DNA of 8,153 nucleotides. Origin: Candidatus Schekmanbacteria bacterium. GTDB taxonomy: Bacteria; Schekmanbacteria; GWA2-38-11; J061. Positions 1-5,528 of this stretch are shown here, in pieces (positions within the stretch are counted from its first letter, which is position 1; each line of letters begins with the position of its first letter). The position numbers were made by a program, and so were the translations under genes. Below the pieces are notes generated by a model. The model searched no databases. It had not been told where the DNA came from and saw only the letters and a program-made list of their open reading frames with translations. The stretch is from contig RFHX01000085.1 of the NCBI GenBank assembly GCA_003695725.1, positions 1 to 8,153 on the forward strand, read 5' to 3'.

Positions 1-2
1 GT

Positions 3-470
3 ATTGGAACAACAGGCCCTCTAATTTATCTTATTTATCTGGCATATCGTTTTAGCAATCCATTCATTTTTTACAAATCTCAATTTGTAGAAGGATGGGC
101 AGGAACTTTTCCTCTGAAAATTCTTCAAACAAGTTTTACTTCATTTATCAATGCAAAATACATGACAACGAGATTCTATCCTGCTTTAAATTTATTCTAT
201 TTTGTTCTTTTTATTTTCTCTCTCATAATGTGTATCTATTCATGGAACCGTCCGCGTATAAGTTATTCCGTTTGGGCATCATTGACCGTTATTGTATCAT
301 TTGTAAGAATTGAAAGCATGGGGAGATACACGAGTGTATTATTTCCCGCATTTATTGTGTTGACACTGATGCTTAAAAACAAAATCCTTTACAGAATCTT
401 TCTATATGCAAGTATTTTTTTACTCTGTGTTTTTACTATTCTCTTCAACCACTTCTACTGGGTCGCCTGA
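3..470 (+). CDS. C-terminal part of a GT-C / PIG-V-like membrane glycosyltransferase (5' end outside window)
   Basis: The frame is open from the left edge to TGA at 468-470, giving 155 visible residues. The protein is strongly hydrophobic, with about five likely membrane segments: the start (LIYLIYLAYRF), a segment near visible residue 60 (LNLFYFVLFIFSLIM), then YSVWASLTVIVSF, VLFPAFIVLTLML and the last segment before the C-terminus. Three features resemble bacterial PIG-V-like mannosyltransferase proteins: an early loop NPFIFYKSQ followed by W, a late ESMGRYTSVLFPAFI motif, and a tail ending in YWVA. Those proteins are GT-C fold integral membrane enzymes thought to use lipid-linked sugars. 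The N-terminal catalytic loop, normally with acidic residues, lies outside the window, so activity cannot be judged. Another polytopic GT-C family (ArnT/PMT-like) is possible. The gene converges on the methyltransferase gene with only 8 bp between stops and no terminator. Confidence 0.6.
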   Translation: MGTTGPLIYLIYLAYRFSNPFIFYKSQFVEGWAGTFPLKILQTSFTSFINAKYMTTRFYPALNLFYFVLFIFSLIMCIYSWNRPRISYSVWASLTVIVSFVRIESMGRYTSVLFPAFIVLTLMLKNKILYRIFLYASIFLLCVFTILFNHFYWVA

Positions 471-478
471 AGCTTATC

Positions 479-1219
479 TTACTTCACACCCATAAAAATT
501 GCATAATGTCTGAAACGCCATATAAGTTCATATTTTGAAAATCCTGCTTTCTTCATATGGTATAGATGATTTTCCGCAGGCATTGTATTGACTCCAAGGC
601 GCCCTCGTTTTTCCTTATACATTTTGTCCATATCTTCATCGGTTACAGTTATATTCATTACCTCTTTAAACCTCCTCTTTAAAAAAAGACGATGATTTTT
701 TTCTATCTGCTTTTGAATGATTTTGTGTGGAGATTCAACAGCAGTAGAGTATATCAGTACACCTTTCTTTTTCAATAATTCTAAGATTTCATTAAACAAA
801 GGCTGTCTTCGTTTTGTAGCAATATAATGAAAGCACAGGGAAGATACAATGACATCAAATTTCAATTTTCCCAAAGGTGCATACCATTCACTCTTATTAA
901 AATCAGCAATAACAAATTTCATTGGAGCGCCTTCTTTTCCTTCAAATCTCTTTCTTGCCTCCTCAAGCATTCCTTCCGATGCGTCTGAAAATATATAGTT
1001 GGATTTCGGGAAATAACTCAATACTTTCTGAGTCAACGCTCCATTACCAGCACCTATCTCGAGAATCGTAAGTTTTCGCTCTGTATCGAAGGGAATCATC
1101 TCGGTGATAGTTTGCAGCATTTCATCTTTCTTTGGTATTACCACACTTTGAAAATCGTCAAATCCTTCAACCTCAGAATCCCATGCTTTCCCATAACCTC
1201 CCAATGATTTCTTCCTCAT
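479..1219 (-). CDS. Class I SAM-dependent methyltransferase, substrate unknown
   Basis: The protein has 246 residues with a Rossmann-type methyltransferase core. Motif I is LEIGAGNGA (residues 53-61). The acidic residue that would bind the SAM ribose is D79 in FSDASEGML. D106 lies in the IADF segment, followed by FDVIVSSLCFHYI (121-133) and a GVLIYST strand. These are typical of the Methyltransf_11/12/25 families, which act on small molecules, lipids or quinones; the substrate cannot be read from the sequence. The C-terminal 80 residues are basic and helical and end in a strand (FRHYAIFMGVK), as usual for this fold. The start was chosen at 1219 because an AGGAGGG site (1228-1234, minus strand) lies 8 nt upstream. 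The frame stays open for 13 more codons to 1258, but a start there has no such site. No partner gene lies on the same strand next to it. Confidence 0.85.
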   Translation of the reverse strand: MRKKSLGGYGKAWDSEVEGFDDFQSVVIPKKDEMLQTITEMIPFDTERKLTILEIGAGNGALTQKVLSYFPKSNYIFSDASEGMLEEARKRFEGKEGAPMKFVIADFNKSEWYAPLGKLKFDVIVSSLCFHYIATKRRQPLFNEILELLKKKGVLIYSTAVESPHKIIQKQIEKNHRLFLKRRFKEVMNITVTDEDMDKMYKEKRGRLGVNTMPAENHLYHMKKAGFSKYELIWRFRHYAIFMGVK

Positions 1220-1227
1220 TTCTATTA

Positions 1228-1234
1228 CCCTCCT
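1228..1234 (-). promoter_or_regulatory. Ribosome binding site fixing the methyltransferase start
   Basis: On the minus strand this reads AGGAGGG, 8 nt before the ATG at 1219-1217. It decides against the longer reading frame that begins 13 codons upstream at 1258. Confidence 0.8.
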
Positions 1235-1297
1235 GTACTTTTTTCTACAAATCTTCAAACAGGCAAAGAATCTACTTTTTCTGAAAAAACATTAAAA

Positions 1298-1375
1298 TTG
1301 CATATCTTTGAATTTTTCCAAAATTTATGTTTTCCTGCTTATAAAAGATTATTTGAAATAACTATTTGCATATCT
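1298..1375. repeat. Pair of 10-bp direct repeats TTGCATATCT
   Basis: Exact copies lie at 1298-1307 and 1366-1375, with starts 68 bp apart. They sit in the shared upstream region of two divergent genes and could be operator half-sites. In sequence this AT-rich, a chance 10-mer repeat is quite possible. Confidence 0.3.
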
Positions 1376-1548
1376 ACCATCTCTATACTTCTTCCCTATG
1401 GCATCATTTATCCCATTATCTAACTTCTATTTTTACCATAATACAGCTTGATTAGATTGGGCATTCTCCTTCTTTTAAAAATTTGAACCTCACTTAGTGC
1501 TTGAAGACGATACCGGAAAATGATTCCCAAATATGCTTATGCTTCTCC

Positions 1549-1576
1549 TTGATAAAAAACCACAAATCACTATTCT
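1549..1576 (+). promoter_or_regulatory. Candidate sigma70 promoter for the DUF1284 gene
   Basis: A -35-like TTGATA (1549-1554) is followed after 16 bp by a -10-like TATTCT (1571-1576). Transcription would then begin at about 1583-1584, almost exactly on the chosen ATG, giving a leaderless message. This fits the absence of a Shine-Dalgarno sequence before that ATG. The -10 match is only 4 of 6. Confidence 0.3.
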
Positions 1577-1583
1577 AATATTT

Positions 1584-2015
1584 ATGGCATCGACAACAGT
1601 CAATCTTCGCGGACACCACCTTCTCTGCCTTTTGGCTTTCAGAGGCAAAGGATATAATCGTGCATTTATTAATAATCTTGCAAAGCTACAGGAAAAAATA
1701 AGAAACGATAAGAAGATAAAAATCAAAATTGTCGAAGGAGCTGATGACATTTGCGTACAATGTCCTTATCTTAATGGCAATACCTGCTGTAAAGAAGCTG
1801 AGGAAAGAACCCAAAAAATCAATAAAATAGATAACAATATTCTGAACAAACTTAACTTTAAAAAAAACGAAATAATTACACTTTCTGATTTGGTCAAATC
1901 GCTTTCCCAAATACCCAAACAAGAATTGGCGAAACTTTGTTCTTCTTGCTCTTGGTTGAAAACTGAAAACTGCCCTAAGGAAATTATTTTATTTATTCAT
2001 TCTTTTTCCACTTGA
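1584..2015 (+). CDS. DUF1284 family cysteine-rich protein, function unknown
   Basis: The protein has 143 residues. The N-terminal signature LRGHHLLCLLAFRGKGYN (residues 8-25) is the hallmark of the DUF1284 family (iron-sulfur or zinc binding suspected, no established function). It is followed by VEGADDICVQCPYLNGNTCC (50-69) and a C-terminal LCSSCSWLKTENC (118-130). The two CxxC...C clusters (C57, C60, C68/C69 and C119, C122, C130), together with H11/H12 and C15, look like metal ligands; that role is inferred. There is no signal peptide, so it is probably cytosolic. The frame extends upstream to ATG 1533, but the extra 17 residues lie before the family's usual N-terminus. ATG 1584 is preferred although neither start has a clear ribosome binding site. 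The last 23 bp overlap the 3' end of the opposite-strand flavoprotein gene. Confidence 0.8.
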   Translation: MASTTVNLRGHHLLCLLAFRGKGYNRAFINNLAKLQEKIRNDKKIKIKIVEGADDICVQCPYLNGNTCCKEAEERTQKINKIDNNILNKLNFKKNEIITLSDLVKSLSQIPKQELAKLCSSCSWLKTENCPKEIILFIHSFST

Positions 2016-2508
2016 ACCTTTTTCCCCCTTCTGGTCCGCCAAGACTCAAGTATGTAACCTCATCCGGTTCTATTTTGACAAAGGTAATCCTCTTCAAAAT
2101 ATCTTCCATTGGCACTTCTTTTTTCAAAAAAGGCGAATAAATTAGGCCTGTCTCTTTGTTCTTTCTCTGTTCAAGCCGTTCAATCATCCCTCTCTTTTTT
2201 GCACGCTCCATAAATTCATCACGATTATTTTCATATGTTATAAGTTGGGCTTTACCCTGTATCTGAAGACTGATATTTTCAACTCCTTCCTCAATCCTTG
2301 AATATATGGCGGCTGCAACATTGGGATTTGCTTTCATATTTTCTACTTTCCCTCCGGGATCAGCGACAATCCATATTGTCATCCCTTCGCTTTCAAAAGA
2401 AACAGGAGTTACACGCGGAATATTGTCTTTACAGGTCCCAAGAGCAAGATAACCGCCGCCATCAAGAAAATCGATTATCATTTTTTCAATTTCTTTTTTA
2501 TCAGGCAT
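1993..2508 (-). CDS. Pyridoxamine 5'-phosphate oxidase family protein (FMN-binding split barrel)
   Basis: The protein has 171 residues. The N-terminal half follows the split-barrel pattern of the PPOX/general-stress FMN-binding family: a short helix (KKEIEKMIIDFLDG), strand GGYLALGTCKDNIPRVTPVSF, strand MTIWIVADPGGKVENMKANPNVAAAIY, then ISLQIQGKAQLI. The strand GK-x-x-NMKANPNVA corresponds to the phosphate-contacting K-x-x-N-x-x-x-NP region common in these proteins. The rest is a charged helical stretch and a closing strand (ITFVKIEPDEVTYLSL). Members bind FMN, F420 or haem; the cofactor and substrate here are unknown, and it is unlikely to be true PdxH given its divergence. An ideal GAGGAGGGG site lies 5 nt before ATG 2508. 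A TTG 12 codons upstream is therefore not favoured. Confidence 0.8.
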   Translation of the reverse strand: MPDKKEIEKMIIDFLDGGGYLALGTCKDNIPRVTPVSFESEGMTIWIVADPGGKVENMKANPNVAAAIYSRIEEGVENISLQIQGKAQLITYENNRDEFMERAKKRGMIERLEQRKNKETGLIYSPFLKKEVPMEDILKRITFVKIEPDEVTYLSLGGPEGGKRFKWKKNE

Positions 2509-2513
2509 TGTCC

Positions 2514-2519
2514 CCTCCT
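2514..2519 (-). promoter_or_regulatory. Ribosome binding site of the PPOX-family gene
   Basis: The minus strand reads AGGAGG within GAGGAGGGGACA directly before ATG 2508-2506, with optimal spacing. It sets the start at 2508 rather than the in-frame TTG at 2544. Confidence 0.8.
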
Positions 2520-2543
2520 CATATATTAATAATTTCTTCCTCA

Positions 2544-2564
2544 ATTATAATCATATGCTATAAT
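2544..2564. promoter_or_regulatory. Divergent -10-like dyad (ATTATA ... CATATG ... TATAAT)
   Basis: A perfect TATAAT on the plus strand (2559-2564) faces a perfect TATAAT on the minus strand (2549-2544). They flank a central palindrome CATATG (2553-2558). The arrangement is nearly an inverted repeat in the divergent region between the PPOX gene and ribD. It could be overlapping -10 elements or an operator; AT richness makes chance possible. Confidence 0.3.
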
Positions 2565-2583
2565 TTTGAAATGTTTAGGTCAA
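2555..2583 (-). promoter_or_regulatory. Candidate promoter for the PPOX-family gene
   Basis: On the minus strand, TTGACC (2583-2578, 5 of 6 matches to the -35 consensus) is followed after 17 bp by TAGCAT (2560-2555, 4 of 6). A second, perfect TATAAT on the same strand lies at 2549-2544 but has no good -35. Either would give a short leader containing the strong ribosome binding site. Confidence 0.35.
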
Positions 2584-2610
2584 ATTTCTTTTTCAGGAAT
2601 CCCCCAATGA

Positions 2611-2639
2611 TTTACTTTTATACATTAATGGTGTATTAA
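2611..2639 (+). promoter_or_regulatory. Candidate promoter for ribD-nadB
   Basis: TTTACT (2611-2616) and TATTAA (2634-2639) are separated by 17 bp, each matching 4 of 6 consensus positions. Transcription would begin about 20 nt before the ribD start. No FMN riboswitch is visible between here and ribD, so control by flavin through that element is unlikely. Confidence 0.25.
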
Positions 2640-2655
2640 AGCACATCTATCTCGA

Positions 2656-2700
2656 ATGGCAAATTGGAAATGGCAAACAAAAAATTGGAAGAAGATTTAA
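2656..2700 (+). other. Trp-rich 14-codon overlapping mini-ORF at the ribD start
   Basis: ATG 2656 opens a short frame, MANWKWQTKNWKKI, ending at TAA 2698-2700. It overlaps the first ten codons of ribD in another frame. The DNA is an imperfect tandem repeat in which ATGGCAA and AATTGGAA each occur twice. No ribosome binding site precedes it, so translation is doubtful. It may be only a by-product of the duplication. Confidence 0.2.
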
Positions 2701-3782
2701 AATTTCTCAAAAAAACTCTGACCTTAGCAAAAAGAGGAATTGGAAGAGTTAGCCCTAATCCTCTTGTTGGTGCTGTAATAGTCAAAAATGGCAAGATAAT
2801 CGCAAGCGGCTACCATAAAGCTGCCGGAGAAAAGCATGCTGAAATTGTTGCTTTAGATAAAGCAGGTATAGAAGCTAAAGGCGCTACACTTTATGTAAAC
2901 CTTGAACCATGCAGTCACATCGGAAAAACAGGACCTTGCTGTGATGAAATTATCAAAGCAGGAATCAAAAGAGTTGTTTTCTCTGTGAGCGATCCAAATC
3001 CATTAGTTAATGGAAAGGGTGAAGAAAAACTTAAAAAAGCCGGGATAAAAGTTTCAAAAGGACTCCTCGAAAAAGAAGCAAATGAATTAAATGAAGTTTT
3101 TTTCAAATTTATCAGTAAAAAAATGCCTTTTGTAATAATGAAAAGTGCATCAAGTCTTGACGGTAAAATTGCCACATCAACTGGGGAATCGAAATGGATT
3201 ACAAGTATCGAATCAAGAAGATTTGTTCATAATTTGAGAGCATCGGTTGATGCTTTGCTGATTGGCTCAAATACATTGAAAAAAGACAATCCTCTGCTTG
3301 ACACAAGACTGATAAAAGCAAAAAAATTACCTGCTGTTGTCATTGTGAACACCAATTTGACCTCAAATATGAATGCTGAAGTTTTCAAATCGACTGATAA
3401 AAGGAAAGTTTTTATAGCTACAGCTGTAGGCAAATCTAAGAGAAAACAAATTGAACCATTTTATAAAATGAATATTGACATAATCTTTTGTAAAAAATTT
3501 GAAAATCAAATCGACCTCAATGACCTTATGACGAAACTTGCTGAAAAAAATATAACATCAGTGATGATTGAGGGAGGCGGAGAAATAAATGCAAGCGCGC
3601 TGAAGCAAGGAATAATAGACAAATTTTTTCTTTTCTTTGCTCCAATCCTAATTGGAGGCAATAACGCAAAAGGATTTGTCGGAGGTAGCGGCATAAAAAA
3701 ATTATCAGAAGCATATAAAATGGACATTACGAAAATAAAAAGAATTGGCAGAGACATATTAATTGTTGGAAAAATGAGCTGA
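2670..3782 (+). CDS. ribD: Bifunctional riboflavin biosynthesis protein RibD (deaminase/reductase)
   Basis: RibD deaminates 2,5-diamino-6-ribosylamino-pyrimidinone 5'-phosphate and then reduces the ribosyl side chain with NADPH, the second and third steps from GTP to riboflavin, in the cytosol. The protein has 370 residues, the usual full length. The N-terminal cytidine-deaminase-like domain (about 1-148) has the zinc site H56-A-E58, C81 and C90 (PCSHIGKTGPC), with the same spacing as E. coli H50/C75/C84; E58 is the proton shuttle. The C-terminal RibD_C (dihydrofolate-reductase-like) domain begins at P153. It has SLDGKIA (162-168), GESKWIT (172-178), the LRASVDALLIGSNTLKKDNP segment and EGGGEIN (301-307). 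ATG 2670 is the likely start; a TTG two codons earlier is also in frame and the ribosome binding site is weak. The stop is 14 bp before nadB, implying an operon. Confidence 0.95.
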   Translation: MANKKLEEDLKFLKKTLTLAKRGIGRVSPNPLVGAVIVKNGKIIASGYHKAAGEKHAEIVALDKAGIEAKGATLYVNLEPCSHIGKTGPCCDEIIKAGIKRVVFSVSDPNPLVNGKGEEKLKKAGIKVSKGLLEKEANELNEVFFKFISKKMPFVIMKSASSLDGKIATSTGESKWITSIESRRFVHNLRASVDALLIGSNTLKKDNPLLDTRLIKAKKLPAVVIVNTNLTSNMNAEVFKSTDKRKVFIATAVGKSKRKQIEPFYKMNIDIIFCKKFENQIDLNDLMTKLAEKNITSVMIEGGGEINASALKQGIIDKFFLFFAPILIGGNNAKGFVGGSGIKKLSEAYKMDITKIKRIGRDILIVGKMS

Positions 3783-3796
3783 AAAGGAATATGACA

Positions 3797-5350
3797 ATGG
3801 AAACAGATCTTCTAATAATCGGGAGTGGAATAGCCGGACTTACTACTGCTCTCACAGCATCTAAAAAAGGAATCAAGGTAACTGTCATCACAAATGGGCC
3901 TGAAATCTATGAAAGCAACACCTATTATGCACAGGGTGGAATAATCTACAAGGGCAAAGGCGATTCTGCAGAACTTCTCAAAAAAGACCTGCAAAACGCA
4001 GGAGCAGGATTATGTAATCCGAAGGCTATCGATACTTTGGCATCGATGGGCCCAAAGTGCGTTGAAAATATACTGATAAAAGAGCTTGATGTGGATTTTG
4101 ACCGCACAAGTGATGGAGATTATCACATAACCGAGGAAGCGGCGCACTCTTTGCCTCGTATCATTCATTCGCGCGATTTAACAGGAAGAAGCATAGAGAT
4201 TTCTCTCTTAAGAAAAATTAAAAAGATAAAAAATATTACTCTCAAAAACCAAATGACAGCAATCGATTTGCTCACTTTTTCACATCATTCCAAAAATCCC
4301 CTCGATATTTACAGGCAGCCTGAATGTTTTGGAGCTTATGTTTTTGACCAAAAAGCAGAAAAGGTAGTTCCTTTCTTTGCGAAAGAGACAGTGCTTGCAA
4401 CAGGTGGAGTTGGAGCGCTTTTTCTTCACACAACAAATCCCAAATATGCCAGAGGGGACGGTATTGCAATGGCAAAGAGAGCGGGTGCTCAAATACTCAA
4501 TATGGAATACATCCAGTTTCATCCAACGGCGCTCTATCATAGAGACGGCGAAAGATTTCTTATTTCTGAATCAATGCGTGGAGAAGGAGCAGAATTAATA
4601 AATAAACAGGGCAAACCGTTCATGGAAAAATACCATAGATTAGGCACACTTGCTCCTCGCGATATCGTTGCAAGAGCAATTCATGAAGAAATGATTAAAG
4701 ATGACAGCGAATGCGTTTATCTTGACATAACATCCAAGAAGCCTGAATGGATAAAAGAAAGATTCCCAAATATCTACGAAAAATGCCTTTCATACAACAT
4801 CGACATTACAAAAGACCCTATACCAGTAGTGCCTGCGGCTCATTACTTATGTGGTGGAATCTTTGTTGATAGTAAGGGGAGAACATCGATTAAACGGTTG
4901 AGGGCTGTTGGAGAAGTATCCTGCACAGGGATTCATGGTGCAAACCGTCTTGCCAGCAGTTCGCTACTTGAGGGGTTGGTATGGGGATATCTTGCAGGCA
5001 AAGACATAGCAAACATTATTGTATCCAAAAAAGAAAAATTTGAGTTTCCAAAAGTAGAAGGGTGGAAATATGAAAAGGAGGCTATAGACCCTGCACTCAT
5101 TGCGCAGGATTGGTTGACAATCAAACATACTATGTGGAACTATGTCGGGCTTGTACGGTCAAGCAAAAGGCTTGCAAGAGCAGAAAGAATTTTTTCTGAA
5201 TTGACAAATGAAATAGAAGAATTTTATAGATACTCCGTTCTTAGTGATGACCTAATTGGACTTCGAAACGGCATACAGGCAGCACAAGTTATTCTTAATG
5301 CTGCAAGGTCAAATAGAAAGAGCAGAGGATGCCATTATCGGACTGATTAA
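3797..5350 (+). CDS. nadB: L-aspartate oxidase NadB
   Basis: NadB oxidises L-aspartate to iminoaspartate using FAD, with oxygen or fumarate as acceptor, the first step of de novo NAD synthesis; NadA then condenses the product. The protein has 517 residues of the succinate dehydrogenase/fumarate reductase flavoprotein family. Visible features are the FAD-binding GSGIAGL (residues 9-15), AQGG (45-48), RDLTGRS, TGGVGALF, FHPTAL (H242), SESMRGEGAE (S257, E258), PRDIVARAI (R288), HYLCGG (H349) and the HGANRLASSSLLEGLVWG motif. H242, R288 and H349 match E. coli H244, R290 and H351 in position. E114 in EEAAH is probably the equivalent of E121, which separates NadB from FrdA/SdhA. ATG 3797 is chosen because AAGGA (3784-3788) is 8 nt upstream; ATG 3791 is only 2 nt from it. 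The C-terminus stops at HYRTD, slightly shorter than many homologues. nadA and nadC are not in the window. Confidence 0.95.
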   Translation: METDLLIIGSGIAGLTTALTASKKGIKVTVITNGPEIYESNTYYAQGGIIYKGKGDSAELLKKDLQNAGAGLCNPKAIDTLASMGPKCVENILIKELDVDFDRTSDGDYHITEEAAHSLPRIIHSRDLTGRSIEISLLRKIKKIKNITLKNQMTAIDLLTFSHHSKNPLDIYRQPECFGAYVFDQKAEKVVPFFAKETVLATGGVGALFLHTTNPKYARGDGIAMAKRAGAQILNMEYIQFHPTALYHRDGERFLISESMRGEGAELINKQGKPFMEKYHRLGTLAPRDIVARAIHEEMIKDDSECVYLDITSKKPEWIKERFPNIYEKCLSYNIDITKDPIPVVPAAHYLCGGIFVDSKGRTSIKRLRAVGEVSCTGIHGANRLASSSLLEGLVWGYLAGKDIANIIVSKKEKFEFPKVEGWKYEKEAIDPALIAQDWLTIKHTMWNYVGLVRSSKRLARAERIFSELTNEIEEFYRYSVLSDDLIGLRNGIQAAQVILNAARSNRKSRGCHYRTD

Positions 5351-5452
5351 AAAAGGATTTTTTCATAATCTGCCGTAAATAGCTTAAAATATACAAAACC
5401 ACAACATAAGGTATTTTTTTCTTAAAAAAACAACAATATATTGCATTCTATC
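5351..5452. other. AT-rich gap after nadB, no clear terminator
   Basis: The region holds runs such as AAAAAAGGATTTTTT (5351-5365 area) and a T-run/A-run pair near 5411-5430. Both could pair only through A-T bases. There is no GC stem with a following U-tract, so a standard Rho-independent terminator for ribD-nadB is not supported. Confidence 0.4.
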
Positions 5453-5482
5453 TTGACATTACTTTGAAATCTCATCTATACT
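5453..5482 (+). promoter_or_regulatory. Strong sigma70-type promoter for smc
   Basis: A perfect -35 TTGACA (5453-5458) is separated by 18 bp from TATACT (5477-5482, 5 of 6 matches to the -10 consensus). Transcription would start near 5489, giving a leader of about 40 nt with the AGGAG site. This is the best promoter in the window and indicates that smc can be transcribed independently of ribD-nadB. Confidence 0.7.
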
Positions 5483-5515
5483 TGATTTATCATTTTTAAC
5501 TATAGGTTTAATCAT

Positions 5516-5520
5516 AGGAG
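5516..5520 (+). promoter_or_regulatory. Ribosome binding site supporting a TTG start for smc
   Basis: AGGAG lies 8 nt before TTG 5529-5531. No ATG or GTG occurs in frame upstream in the intergenic region. The first in-frame ATG (codon 8) would remove the conserved N-terminal strand of the Smc head. The TTG start is therefore well supported. Confidence 0.8.
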
Positions 5521-5528
5521 ATAATAAA

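Larger units (their letters stand above)
1220..1583. other. AT-rich intergenic region between divergent genes
   Basis: About 360 bp separates the methyltransferase (leftward) from the DUF1284 gene (rightward). I see no convincing gene, RNA or GC-rich hairpin in it. It contains two copies of the 10-mer TTGCATATCT (1298-1307 and 1366-1375) and a candidate promoter at 1549-1576. I found no good -35/-10 pair for the methyltransferase. The only minus-strand reading frame with some length (ending around 1420) has no recognisable product. Confidence 0.5.

Noticed and set aside
1410-1530. Short minus-strand reading frame with AAGGAG next to an ATG in the intergenic region
   Set aside because: The spacing between AAGGAG and ATG is one base and the product would be about 14 residues with no known match. 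It is more likely chance.
1490-1750. Minus-strand open frame opposite the DUF1284 gene
   Set aside because: It lies antisense to conserved DUF1284 motifs and shows no recognisable domain or start signal.
2298-2639. Plus-strand open frame opposite the PPOX-family gene start
   Set aside because: It overlaps a well-supported flavoprotein gene, its composition is not protein-like, and it has no ribosome binding site.
2545-2669. Possible FMN riboswitch before ribD
   Set aside because: The gap is short and AT-rich. The conserved purine-rich and multi-stem RFN elements are not visible.
5345-5370. Rho-independent terminator after nadB from AAAAAAGGATTTTTT
   Set aside because: The stem would be only A-T pairs with a three-base loop and no GC core, which is too weak to call.
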